A DNA stretch of 14,126 bases from positions 1 through 14,126 of the forward strand of contig JADJBB010000007.1 in the NCBI GenBank assembly GCA_016703965.1, read 5' to 3'. The notes beneath the pieces are model-generated. The model worked only from the letters and a program-made list of their open reading frames with translations. It was not told the origin of the DNA and made no database searches. Positions 1 through 8,525 of this stretch are shown here, piece by piece (within the stretch, counting starts at the first letter, position 1; each line of letters begins with the position of its first letter). The position numbers and the translations under genes were made by a program. Source of the DNA: Acidobacteriota bacterium (GTDB taxonomy: Bacteria; Acidobacteriota; Blastocatellia; Pyrinomonadales; Pyrinomonadaceae).

Positions 1-2
1 CA

Positions 3-212
3 ACACTTCTAGGCATAGAATCTCCTTTCGACCTGTATTTCGGGACTTTTTGTAGGCCACAGGAACAGAAAACACCTCGTGAGAGGGAAATCATACACGC
101 GATCAGGAAGATTTCCACCTCAGGAGGCAGCGTCCCAGCATATCGCGGAAACAGATTGAATCGCAATGTAACCCTTCCCCAGCGACAAGGAAACACCAAA
201 ACCATGGGGTAA
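3..212 (+). CDS. C-terminal end of an unrecognised upstream gene (partial)
   Basis: A frame open from the window edge runs 69 codons to a TAA at 210-212. It is rich in basic and polar residues, with no membrane segment and no motif that I recognise. In trb-type operons the gene before trbC is usually the VirB11-like ATPase trbB, but nothing here resembles the end of that protein. The sequence just downstream is heavily frame-damaged, so this stop may itself be an artefact of an indel. I cannot assign a function. Confidence 0.25.
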   Translation, partial: TLLGIESPFDLYFGTFCRPQEQKTPREREIIHAIRKISTSGGSVPAYRGNRLNRNVTLPQRQGNTKTMG

Positions 213-583
213 CGGGTCCAGTTCATACTAAGAAGAGTCATACAACCGCAAGGTATTCGCTTACCGAATGGCATTAATCCTTTTCTCCGTCTGGCGGTTG
301 GACCGACTCATCAAGCGCTCAGAAAATTCTTCCGTCGTCAGCATAAGTCATTTCGACAATCGCACTGCAACAAACAGACCAAGCGCGCGACGGTGCGGGT
401 GCTTCTCCGCAGATAGCGTTTTGGCAACAAACGCCGCAATCTCGTAACTTTCGTCACGTCGGTGTTGTATTCACTCATCCCACTGAATCGTTCCCAAATT
501 CCCCGAAGTATCATGCACGGTCTTAATTTAGTGAGATGCATCCGCGTATTGCTGCAGCTAATCACCTTTAGGCTGAGACGACT
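213..583. other. Stretch with no assignable gene
   Basis: Only short frames occur here on either strand. The longest plus-strand one starts with an ATG at 269 and runs about 60 codons to a TAA at 449-451; a 75-codon minus-strand frame at 338-565 has an unconvincing composition. Neither has a recognisable motif. Because the genes on the right are broken every 50-150 bases, this stretch could hide a shattered gene. I see no RNA gene, repeat or clear terminator. Confidence 0.4.
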
Positions 584-818
584 ATGAAAAAACTACTGAC
601 ACTATCAAAAGCCATATTGTACCTGCACTGGCCCCACTCGGATTAATGTTGCTTTTCCACGCAACCGACTTCCTGCACAAGGCCCAATCTCACCGGAGAT
701 GCGGTAACCTATCGAACATCATTCGTGAGCCCCTTAAGCTCACTCGGCAATCATTCTCTTCTGTCTAGGAGCGGTCGGCGTAGCTTGGTCGATCTATAAG
801 CAAGATGACCGGGAGTGA
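584..818 (+). pseudogene. Frame-broken small membrane protein in the trbC/virB2 (pilin) position
   Basis: An ATG at 584 opens a basic start (MKKLLTLSKAI). Pieces in changing frames then follow: a hydrophobic stretch with PALAPLGLMLLFHATDF (from about 619), a signal-peptidase-like region LPAQGPISPEMR (from 669), and a final membrane segment IILFCLGAVGVAWSIY followed by KQDDRE and TGA at 816-818. Read together these give a small protein of about 80 residues with a signal peptide and a C-terminal membrane helix. Size, topology and location just before a VirB3-like gene fit a VirB2/TrbC-type pilin subunit, which forms the conjugative pilus. At least four single-base shifts are needed to join the pieces. 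It could instead be another small membrane protein of the operon. The 135 bases between it and the next gene contain short hydrophobic frames that I could not resolve. Confidence 0.4.
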
Positions 819-953
819 ATGAGGTAACCAGGCGTTCGGTTTCCCTCCTGTCGTTTGCGTTCCCGAACCATAGTCGCGGTGTTCGGCACGGCGCTTGCAC
901 CAAGGACGTGCGGTCCCGGAGTTGATAATGCCGAACGCTGAGAAGGAAGGGGT

Positions 954-1289
954 ATGAGAAGACGACGACACGACCTAATGTTTTCCGTGGTCTAAAGCGG
1001 TTCGCGGGTCTACTCCACCGACTGGAAGTTTATCCTGGTCCCCACTGCGATCGCCTCCACATCGTTCCTTTCTTTTTTTCGGCTTTGGGTGGGCTACGTT
1101 CCGTGGATTCCCATTCGGACTGCAGTTTTTCCGATTCTTGTGGAATCTTAACTTCTGCTCTACGTTGAGTAAGCCTCCTAATTCGGCTTTTCTCAGAAGT
1201 TTGACGCCGAGATAGACCGATGGACAGTATCGACCGCCGCCCGAGGCGAACTCGAACCGACAAGTTGGAAGACATCTAACAGGAAATAG
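954..1289 (+). pseudogene. Frame-broken VirB3/TrbD-like inner-membrane protein
   Basis: The ATG at 954 follows a purine-rich AGAAGGAAGGGGT. It opens a frame with a TAA at 993-995, after which the same frame continues with DWKFILVPTAIASTSFLSFF and a second hydrophobic part up to TAA at 1149-1151. An overlapping frame at 983-1030 reads FRGLKR, which matches the start of VirB3 proteins (FRG/FKG followed by a basic residue, then a W-K membrane entry). A C-terminal acidic/polar piece (KFDAEIDRWTVSTAARGE) in yet another frame ends at TAG 1287-1289. VirB3 is a short inner-membrane protein that works with the VirB4 ATPase in pilus assembly, and virB4 follows here directly. The damage needs three or more shifts. 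Identification rests on the hydrophobic pair, the FRGLKR start and the gene order. Confidence 0.5.
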
Positions 1290-1290
1290 C

Positions 1291-4173
1291 ATGGACACAG
1301 CAAACCTAACCTTCGCGCAAATCGCAATCTCCCTCTTTTCGGGGGCTTCTTTCCGTCGGTCTTGGATTGGTATGCCGGGATTTCGTTTCACTCCGGCAGT
1401 GAGATCGCTATCGAGCCGCACGCCATTGGACCGCGGGTCACGAACTCAACTCATCGAGAGCCGAAGCAGGTCGGATACTTCCGACCGAGATCGCGGGACT
1501 GGAAGGAACACGATACGTTACCGAGATGTCGCTAGGGAAGGCATTTACTTTTTCGAACCGTCGAATAGTCTTTACATCGACGGTTACGTGACTGAAACAA
1601 ACGGATCGACGAGCAAAAACCATACTCGAAATTCGAGAAGCCGAAGTACACGATCATTCAGTTCGGTTCCACGGTGAATCGCGCTCGACACGGGTGAGGT
1701 GCTTCGGTCACATCTCTCATCCAGAACACCGCATCATCCGATCCAGTCGCCGGTGTGCTTCAGGCCACCAATCTTGCCCTTCACGAGGAAGCGATCAGAT
1801 CCGGCGAAGTTGGCGCGACAAACGCAACGGTGTGGATACGAGTTCCGGTACGTGATCCAGGGGAAAAGGGAATGATGTCTTTGCTCTTTCCTTCTCTTTC
1901 AAAAGGACCTAAGGGATCACGGGGTTTGCACGACTATTCCGCTTTCCCCTCAAAAGCATAAGAAATCGCGAAAGTGAATTGATGGTGCAAGGGAGAGGTG
2001 CAAAGTGAAGCCGCCTGCAAACTAAGAGCTTCACGAGTATTTCAATCATTCGAAGCCAATTTTCCGCGCAGCTTGCAGCTTCGGGATATGAACCGGACAG
2101 AGATATTTGAATCACTCTTTATCAGCCACCGCCGGGAGCACGGTCCTTTCCCTGATCTGACAAGCTCAGATTGCGTCGATTAGCGGCGATATCTTTGCAG
2201 TACGGAAATTGAGACAAAACGAGAGCAGTATCCCCGTCACAATGGTACGCCCGCGGTCTTGTCGGTCTCAAGACCCTTCCAAATGGCTTTCGTAACGGGA
2301 AGATATCATGCGGTACGTGACTGCGACGAAGGCCTTAAGTTTTCCGCACGAGATCGTCGTTGATTTGATGACAACTGAAAAACAGGCTGCAAAAAAAAAC
2401 AGCAAAAACGAATCCAGGTGTCGATCGTATCGACGGCAGCCGCAACACCTGGCTTGGGTTCCGTAATCTCAAAAAGGACGCGGTTGTTATCAAGTCAGAC
2501 TCGAGGGCCTGCTCAGAACAGGTCGAAGGGGGACAATGAAGAGATCTGCGATCTCAGACTGAACGTTATTGTCTTTGCGGGCCGCTCCAAAGGGGCAAAG
2601 GAAACGCGTCGGCAACTTGAGATTCTTGACGACCGATGTGATGCCGTAGTCTCAGCCATCCGCAAGAAGATCGAGCGGACGCAATTCAGAGAAGACGCGG
2701 TGCGGCAGCGAGCTATTTATCCGCGAATGCTTACCGGTGAACTTTCCTGGAAGCCAACAGGTCAGGAACTTACCGAAACGGCCGACTCGGTAATCTCATT
2801 TGTTCCAACCGAAACTAGCTGGCGTGGAAGCGGGCGGCCGCACAGCATCTTTATAACTCCAGAACGGCCAGATGTTTTGGTCTTGATCTCTACGATCGGG
2901 GACTGATCAAATCTCCAACAGTCATCGTCACCGCGGCGTCCGGTGAAGGCAAATCATTTCTTGCGGCTATGCTGATCACGGACATCCGGGGCTCACCGCG
3001 CGGAAACGTAAAGGTCCGCGTGATGGACTACAGGCATTCGTTCAAGCCTATTTGTAAACTTTTTGGCGGCCGTCACATCGAGTTCAACGAGACAGATCCC
3101 AGGGCGATCAACATCTGGAACTATCCGGGAATCGAGAAGGGAAACCGCCCTACGAAGCGCCAGCTTTCAATGGTGTTGATGGACATTCTCATTCTTAGCA
3201 AGACGGCAAGGACAGATGCGATCACGAGTGCTATTGCCTCCACTGTTATCGATGAGGTCTATAAGATGTCGCTCGCTCGAAACGGAGACGGCAGACCGAA
3301 GTTTCAGCCAACTCTCGGACATTTTCTGGATGTTCTTAAGACCTATCACTGGGAGCCTGCACAGCAGGGCCAGGCGAGCGAGCTTTACTTGAAACTTAAT
3401 GTTCACCGAAAAGACCCGTGGCTTAACTCGCCGACCCATCCCGACTATGACTTGCGTCGATGTTCGATGTGTTTGAACTTTCGGGTATCAGCGGCCTTGA
3501 CGAGAAGATCCGCGAGAGCGTCGGCTTTCGGATCAGCGCCCAGATAATGCAGGAGATCGGCGAAGAGGACGAGCGTAAGCAAAAGACCCCGATCCTATTC
3601 CTCTGCGACGAAATGCGCGAGATCAACAAGCACTTTCCCGCGATTCAGGAACTCATTGCCGAGGCATCAGTGACCGGCCGTAAAGAAGGTCTTGTTACCG
3701 TCCTATTCTCGCAGGCTTACGAGCATTTTACGGGAACGACAGAGCGGCCGAATGAGATCGGAATTGACCTTGTAAAGAACTCCGGCGTAAAGATAGATCG
3801 GCAAACAGATCGGAGGTTTCGACCGCTGGCATCGGATTGCGAGCTGGCTCCTGAGACAGTTGCAGCGATCCGTGCGATCAGAAACCAATACGGAAGATAC
3901 ACCCAGTGGGTTTTCGTCATCGGCAGCGGAGCGGACAAGATCGTCCAGATGGCCGAAATTCGGCTGTCACCGGCAATGCTTTGGGCGAATACGAATGACA
4001 CGAACGAAGCGAATGCGCGAAGACTTGTCGAGAATATTCGGCCCGACCTGCCGCCTGAGATCGTCGTTTCGTGGCTGGCCTCAAAGTACCCGAGCGGATT
4101 GACCGCCGTTGGACTCACGGAAATATCTTCTTTTGACCTGAATGAATTGAGCGGTTTGGAGGTAGCAGCATGA
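1291..4173 (+). pseudogene. virB4: VirB4/TrbE-type conjugation ATPase, frame-broken
   Basis: This is the energising ATPase of the type IV secretion machine, on the cytoplasmic face of the inner membrane. From about 2550 the protein is clear: a Walker A motif (AASGEGKS, 2933-2956), a Walker B motif (PILFLCDE, 3589-3612) and the typical VirB4 lead-in HSIFITPERPDVL followed by GLDLYDRG. Two single-base losses break this half: GG for GGG at 2879-2880 and TT for TTT at 3452-3453. Upstream, recognisable pieces sit in changing frames: LHEEAIRSGEV with TVWIRVPVRDPG (1758-1860), QLAASGYEPDRD (about 2065-2105), EIETKREQ, YARGLVGLKTLPNG (about 2245-2290) and FPHEIVVDLMTTEKQAAKK (about 2340-2400). The start is uncertain. 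The ATG at 1291 was chosen because AGGA lies 7 bases before it and the virB3 stop is adjacent; it would give a protein of about 960 residues. The part from 1291 to 1750 shows no VirB4 motif that I can name. The stop overlaps the trbJ start by ATGA. Confidence 0.85.
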
Positions 4174-5102
4174 TCGGAAGTAACGAAACAGTAAGACAGA
4201 TCATTCTCGGAGCAGTTCTTTCTTCGATCTTCATCGGGATCGACGTTCGCCCCGCCCGGGCACAGTGGACGGTATTCGATCCGTCGCAATACGTTCTCCA
4301 AGTTGAGAAAAGGGTCGAAGAGGCGGCCCGGTGGCTTGAGACCATCAACCACTATATCGATACCTATGAACAAGCGGTCAAGCAGTACGAAAAGATGATT
4401 GAAAGCGTAACTAATTTGAGAGGGATTCTCGGCAAGGTTGAAGAACAAGTCATGCGGCACAAGCAGCTGATAACTACTTATGCGACCATCGGCCGTCTGA
4501 TTCGTGGCACCTTTGAACTAAAGAAACGAATCGAGGCGACCATAACCAGCCAAATTCATTCAGTCGTCAATATTGCTCGACGATTGAAGAACGGCATCTT
4601 CGATATGGACGCAAACAAGCGGGACCTTGATGACTTTCTTCGGCATTCGATCGGACGAAGCGCCGATGCCCACCTAAAGAATCTCGAACGCCTCGCAAAG
4701 CTAGATTCGGAACTCGAACGGATGCTCTTTGACCGAGAAAACATGCTTCTCGATCTAGCCAAGCTTTACGAAGAACGCGAGAAGATCGCTGATGAAACGC
4801 GAGCGATAGAAGCTAATCCAGCGGCAAATCGGGACGGCGTTCAATCTCTGATAGACCAGATGCTCGCGATCAACCTCCGCATATCAACCGTCGAAGGTCA
4901 GCTGCGCGAACTTGAGGCGAAGATACAGGAGAAGTTTATCGCCTACGGCCTCAAGATCGAGCAGATGACAGAGTTCGGAAAAGAAATTCGCCGAAGCACT
5001 GAGATGATGACTGGGATCACACGAGCGTCGGATGAATTTCTTCGCGAACTCGAACGCTATGAAGTATGGAATGACGACGTCTATGAAAGCCCTCTTCCAT
5101 AA
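4170..5102 (+). CDS. trbJ: TrbJ/VirB5-like secreted conjugation protein
   Basis: An intact 310-residue protein. Residues 1-31 form a signal peptide with a long hydrophobic core and cleavage after ARA. The mature part starts QWTVFDPSQY, the typical TrbJ opening (V-F-D-P-x-x-Y after the cleavage site). The rest is almost entirely helical and charged, with heptad-like coiled coils at about residues 40-110 and 165-290. VirB5/TrbJ proteins are periplasmic and sit at or near the pilus tip, or help pilus assembly. The start is well supported: GGAGGT at 4158-4163 lies 6 bases before the ATG, and the ATG overlaps the virB4 stop, which suggests translational coupling. It is followed by the TrbL-like gene, the usual trb order without a visible trbK. 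This is the only intact secretion gene in the window. Confidence 0.75.
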   Translation: MIGSNETVRQIILGAVLSSIFIGIDVRPARAQWTVFDPSQYVLQVEKRVEEAARWLETINHYIDTYEQAVKQYEKMIESVTNLRGILGKVEEQVMRHKQLITTYATIGRLIRGTFELKKRIEATITSQIHSVVNIARRLKNGIFDMDANKRDLDDFLRHSIGRSADAHLKNLERLAKLDSELERMLFDRENMLLDLAKLYEEREKIADETRAIEANPAANRDGVQSLIDQMLAINLRISTVEGQLRELEAKIQEKFIAYGLKIEQMTEFGKEIRRSTEMMTGITRASDEFLRELERYEVWNDDVYESPLP

Positions 5103-5142
5103 TCGCCAGAATACAGGATCTAAGAACTAAAACATCAAAGCC

Positions 5143-7375
5143 ATGAAAAACGTGACCTCTTTTCGCCACGCTTTAGCGACAGCTCTATTCATTCTTGCCT
5201 ACATCGTCTCGCCATACCTCCTCGCCTCGAAAGCGGCCGGGCAAACCCGGCCGCGCCCTCCTCGTGTCGAAGGGCAGACTCCAGTAGGAACGATGAACGG
5301 TCAACCTGTAACGGCAAATGACCTGATAATGACGATCAACTCGGATTCTCCGTTTATGCCGCCGCTGGATGGAAGTCCGGCGCCGATACTTGGGCAGTTT
5401 GAAACTAGATATCCTGCGAACCCAGTCGCGAGTCCTTCTCCCGGCCTGGTCCTTCCGCCAAAACCTCCCGCCCGAGTTTCAGCGAACAGATCAAGAATCT
5501 CATGCGGACTGGCCAGGAATGGCTGTTTCAATCCGTACTCAATGCAATCGTTAAGCCGCTCATGCCGATCCTTATGTTTCTAGCGTGGATCATAGCGAGT
5601 TTTGTTTTGATCCTCGCATTTATTCGTAGGTTCCATGACAACCGAGGTCTAGGACCCGAGCAACTCGTTGCCTGGGCGATCCGTTCGATCATTTTCATGG
5701 TATTGATCGGAGCGAGCCCGTTCATCATCGACGGCCTCACGATTACCGGCAAGTTCTTTGCGCGGCCAATTCGCGCCTACAACCGCTCACTGGTAGCCGA
5801 GTTTGACGACAAGATGAAGAAGTATGTGAAAGCAAACTTTGCCGTTGAAGATCCCAACGAACTGCTTGCCGAACGTCTTCCGAACGGGGAACCGGGACTT
5901 GTCGGCATCATCATGGATAAGGAATCATCCGTGAAAGACATAACCGGTGAACTCAACATACTCGGATGGGATATGCCCCGAATGTTTACCTTTATGGTGA
6001 TCGGGCAGAACATCATAAAGTTCGGCGGATTGTTTCTTGCGATCGCGGGGCTATTCATATTGATAGGCCTGAAACTGGCGGCTCCTGTGCTGGCAGCTTT
6101 CGGCTTTGACGAGAAGTTTGCGGCTCAGATGTTCTACCCATTCTGTTGGGGCGTTGCAACATTCGCGCTGGCATTTCCGATGGTGAAGGAAGTGACTCTC
6201 TATGTTTGCTATGCATTCGGCGTTCTTGCTCTTTCGATCTACAACGGCGAAGCCACGTTCTCGCTCGATCCGGTACTGCGAAGATCCTAACCAACGGTGC
6301 CTATGATCCGGCTTCAAGTGCACTCATCGTTACATCTCTATTTTTTGTTTCAAGTCTCTGCTTCATTCTTGTTCCGTGGCTTAGTTACCGGGTTCTTCGC
6401 GGGCAAGTTTACGAAGGCGTTTCACAGATCTCGATGGGCTGGATGCTTTCAAGTATCGGAACCGCGCTTGAGACATACGGACTAGTAGCAGGAGCCGCCA
6501 TCAATCGACAGGCCGAAAACACCCAAATTCAGGGAATCTACAATGCGGAGCAGACCGCCGCAAGAAAATCCCTCGAGGCAGCTAATCAATCAACCGACGC
6601 TCGTTTGGTCTCGTCCGTCGCCGGAGTTGAAGGCGGCCTTACCACGAGTCTGGGACAGATCCGGGCAAATCAGGTGACACAGACCCTGCTTGCCGAGGCG
6701 AGCAAGAACTATGGTCTGAGTAGCAGTGCAGCGGCAACGAAACGCGAGATCGCAGGGACACTGGCAGAGGCCCAGGGAACTAAAGAAGCTCGAACCATCG
6801 ATGGAATGAAGGAAGTCGAACTGCGCGGTCAGGGCAATCTTGAGCGATTTGGAATGAAAACCTACGAATTCACACCTGGTGGCTCTTCGATCGCCGGAAC
6901 TTCAGTCCCGATTCGCACCGGTCAGGAACTCTTCGACTGGTCGAGAAATAAGCATCCTATTCAAGAAGTGAACAAGCAGATGGACTCTACCACGCGCAGT
7001 AACATCGCACTTCAAAACAACAACACCGGCATCGTCGCGGACACGAAGGTAGAGGCAAGCAATGTTTATCAGGGTGAGATCAACCAAGCACTCGAAACTC
7101 AAGCCTCGCAAAGCAAGCAGGCTTTCAATACCGGAAGTTCGATCGCCTCTTCTAGCACCAGACAAGGAGCGGGAATTCAACTCTCAGGAATTCGCCGCTC
7201 GGCCGACATGGAGAAAGTATCAAATCAACTTAACTTTGAAGGCCGCACTGAGGCTGCGTCGATAAATCAGACCGCAGCGATGGAAGCTGCCAGACTCAGG
7301 ATGGTGTCATCCGTCGTGACTGGGTTCTTTAGGGACATGGATCGGCGCCTAGAAGAAATGAAGCCAAAGTATTAG
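5143..7375 (+). pseudogene. trbL: TrbL/VirB6-like polytopic membrane protein with a long polar tail, two frame breaks
   Basis: Three successive frames belong to one protein of about 744 residues. The first part has a signal peptide (about residues 1-33), a proline-rich linker and about 110 residues. A one-base loss near 5455-5480 moves into a frame with several membrane helices (WLFQSVLNAIVKPLMPILMF, WAIRSIIFMVLIGASPFII, FGGLFLAIAGLFILIGLKLA, and the helix around YVCYAFGVLALSIY). A second one-base loss near 6272-6274 (GG for GGG in SLDP-GT) leads to another helix pair around SSALIVTSLFFVSSLCFILV and a tail of nearly 300 residues rich in Gln, Ala, Ser, Asn and Thr. VirB6/TrbL proteins form part of the inner-membrane channel for DNA transfer; family members often carry long C-terminal extensions. 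Restoring one base at each site makes a single open frame, so this may be a sequencing artefact. The assignment rests on topology, size and place after trbJ. Confidence 0.7.
5233..5254. repeat. Perfect 9-bp G+C-only hairpin inside the trbL signal-peptide region
   Basis: The arms GCGGCCGGG (5233-5241) and CCCGGCCGC (5246-5254) are perfect reverse complements around a 4-base loop CAAA. The hairpin lies in the codons for the end of the signal peptide (KAAGQTRPR). No T-run follows, so it is not an intrinsic terminator. Confidence 0.8.
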
Positions 7376-7430
7376 TGCTTCGAGAATAGAGCAAGTTCGA
7401 AAATCTCCAGTAGACTTTGAAGTTTCTCGC

Positions 7431-7462
7431 TTGACACTGGTGTTGGGTCGAGGGTGTAAGAT
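7431..7462 (+). promoter_or_regulatory. Likely MerR-type promoter/operator of the mercury operon
   Basis: TTGACA at 7431-7436 and TAAGAT at 7457-7462 are separated by 20 bases, longer than the usual 17. MerR-family activators act on such stretched promoters (19-20 bases) by twisting the DNA. The outer bases are imperfectly symmetric: CTTGACAC (7430-7437) against GTGTAAG (7454-7460), centred in the spacer, as expected for an operator lying between -35 and -10. The -10 box ends only 6 bases before the GTG start of merR, so the transcript may have almost no leader. Seen: the hexamers and symmetry. Inferred: the function. Confidence 0.6.
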
Positions 7463-7468
7463 TGAATT

Positions 7469-7894
7469 GTGGCTGAGAATGGAGCGTTACAGATCGGAGA
7501 GATTGCTGGGCTGGCTGGCGTCAGCGTAGATACGGTTCGCTATTACGAGAAGTTGAAATTGCTTCCGACGGCGGCACGGACGAATAGCGGTTATCGGGTG
7601 TTTTCTGTCGAGACGGCTGACCGCATCAGGTTTATCAAACAGGCGCAAGAAATGGGATTTACGCTTGACGAGATTAAGCAGCTTTTTGTTTCTGATGGCG
7701 GTGAGAACCAATGTAAAAGCGTGCGTGACCTTATCCAAGTTAAGTTAACTCAACTCGAAGATAGGATGCGGCAGATGAAGAGTTTTAAGGGCTTTTTAAA
7801 TCGACATCTTGTTGCGTGTGAAAACGAATTGGACGCACACGGAAAAGCGGCATCGTGTCCGGTTCTCACGACAATTGAAATATCGAGGAAGTAA
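7469..7894 (+). CDS. merR: MerR-family metal-responsive regulator
   Basis: A 141-residue regulator. The N-terminal winged helix-turn-helix (about residues 8-72) has the family hallmarks IGEIAGLAGVSVDTVRYYEK, then GYRVF and FIKQAQEMGFTLDEIKQL. A dimerisation helix spans about residues 80-118. Metal-ligand cysteines lie at 82, 117 and 130. The first two match the positions of Cys82 and Cys117 in classical MerR, with the third (in ASCP) four residues later than usual (Cys126). It would repress and, with metal bound, activate the promoter at 7431-7462 for itself and the two genes downstream. The GTG start is preferred because no ATG occurs before residue 62 and the HTH needs this N-terminus. Mercury specificity is inferred from the neighbouring MerT-P protein; zinc, lead or other thiophilic metals cannot be excluded. 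Confidence 0.85.
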   Translation: MAENGALQIGEIAGLAGVSVDTVRYYEKLKLLPTAARTNSGYRVFSVETADRIRFIKQAQEMGFTLDEIKQLFVSDGGENQCKSVRDLIQVKLTQLEDRMRQMKSFKGFLNRHLVACENELDAHGKAASCPVLTTIEISRK

Positions 7895-7909
7895 GCGAGG
7901 TGTTTTTGT

Positions 7910-8521
7910 ATGGAAAAATCTAATGTTTTCGTCGGTGGTGCAATGTTTGCGGCTTTTGTATCAAGCCTGTGTTGCGTGTTGCCGTTGCTCGCAGTGGTAT
8001 TCGGATTCGGTGCATTTGGCACAGCGGCGATCTTTGAATCAGTGCGCTACCCAATGATCGGTGTGGCATTCGCGGCCTTGGCTTATGGCTTTTATCGAGT
8101 CTATTTTCAACGAGAGGAATGCGCCGAGGGCGAGGTTTGCGCAACTAAGCCAGTGAGCCGTATCAACAAGATATTTCTTTGGATCGGAGCTATCGTTATC
8201 GTCGCGTTTGCTTTCTCGCCGTCATACTTGGGATACATCGCAGCGGCCATTACAAGTCCAACCACTCCAGCGGTGGAATCTGCTCCGATTGTCGTTCCAG
8301 AAGAATCGGCAACGAAGAAAACTGTTGTTCTGCAAATTCGGGGTATGACGTGCGATGCATGTGAAACGCACATCGAAGTTCCGCTTCGAAAGCTAAAGGG
8401 TGTCATATCGGCAGATGCGAACTACAAAAATCACAACGTAACGGTTGTTTACGATTCGGCGCAAGTAACGGTCGAGAAGATCAAACAAGCAATTTTGGCA
8501 ACAGGTTACGAGTTGATATAA
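7910..8521 (+). CDS. merT: Fused mercuric transport protein MerT-MerP (MerTP)
   Basis: A 203-residue protein. Residues 9-62 hold two membrane helices with the vicinal Cys21-Cys22 pair in the first (SSLCCVLPLL), the Hg(II)-accepting pair of MerT. A cytoplasmic loop carries Cys71 and Cys77 (CAEGEVC), as in MerT between helices 2 and 3. A third helix spans about 88-113. After a Pro/Val-rich linker, residues 138-203 form a heavy-metal-associated domain with GMTCDAC (Cys148, Cys151), equivalent to MerP. MerP normally captures Hg(II) in the periplasm and hands it to MerT; here both are one chain with the HMA domain at the outer C-terminus. A ribosome site CGAGGTG lies 8 bases before the ATG, and merR ends 15 bases upstream. 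Confidence 0.88.
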   Translation: MEKSNVFVGGAMFAAFVSSLCCVLPLLAVVFGFGAFGTAAIFESVRYPMIGVAFAALAYGFYRVYFQREECAEGEVCATKPVSRINKIFLWIGAIVIVAFAFSPSYLGYIAAAITSPTTPAVESAPIVVPEESATKKTVVLQIRGMTCDACETHIEVPLRKLKGVISADANYKNHNVTVVYDSAQVTVEKIKQAILATGYELI

Positions 8522-8525
8522 AGAT

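Noticed and set aside
975..1421. 148-codon minus-strand frame in the damaged left part
   Set aside because: The plus strand here holds VirB3-like pieces and the start of the next gene; the minus-strand protein is basic and cysteine-scattered with no motif.
2879..3453. Programmed ribosomal frameshifting in virB4
   Set aside because: There is no slippery heptamer with a downstream structure, two breaks occur in one gene, and the same kind of break occurs in unrelated genes across the window.
3717..4460. 247-codon open frame on the minus strand
   Set aside because: It lies opposite the conserved end of virB4 and the start of trbJ, has no family features and no ribosome site; it is a mirror of real genes.
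5233..5254. Intrinsic terminator
   Set aside because: The stem is strong but no T-run follows and the site is inside a coding frame near its start.
7376..7430. Terminator between trbL and merR
   Set aside because: Only a weak 6-base pairing (CGAGAA at 7381 with TTCTCG at 7424) with a 37-base loop and no T-run.
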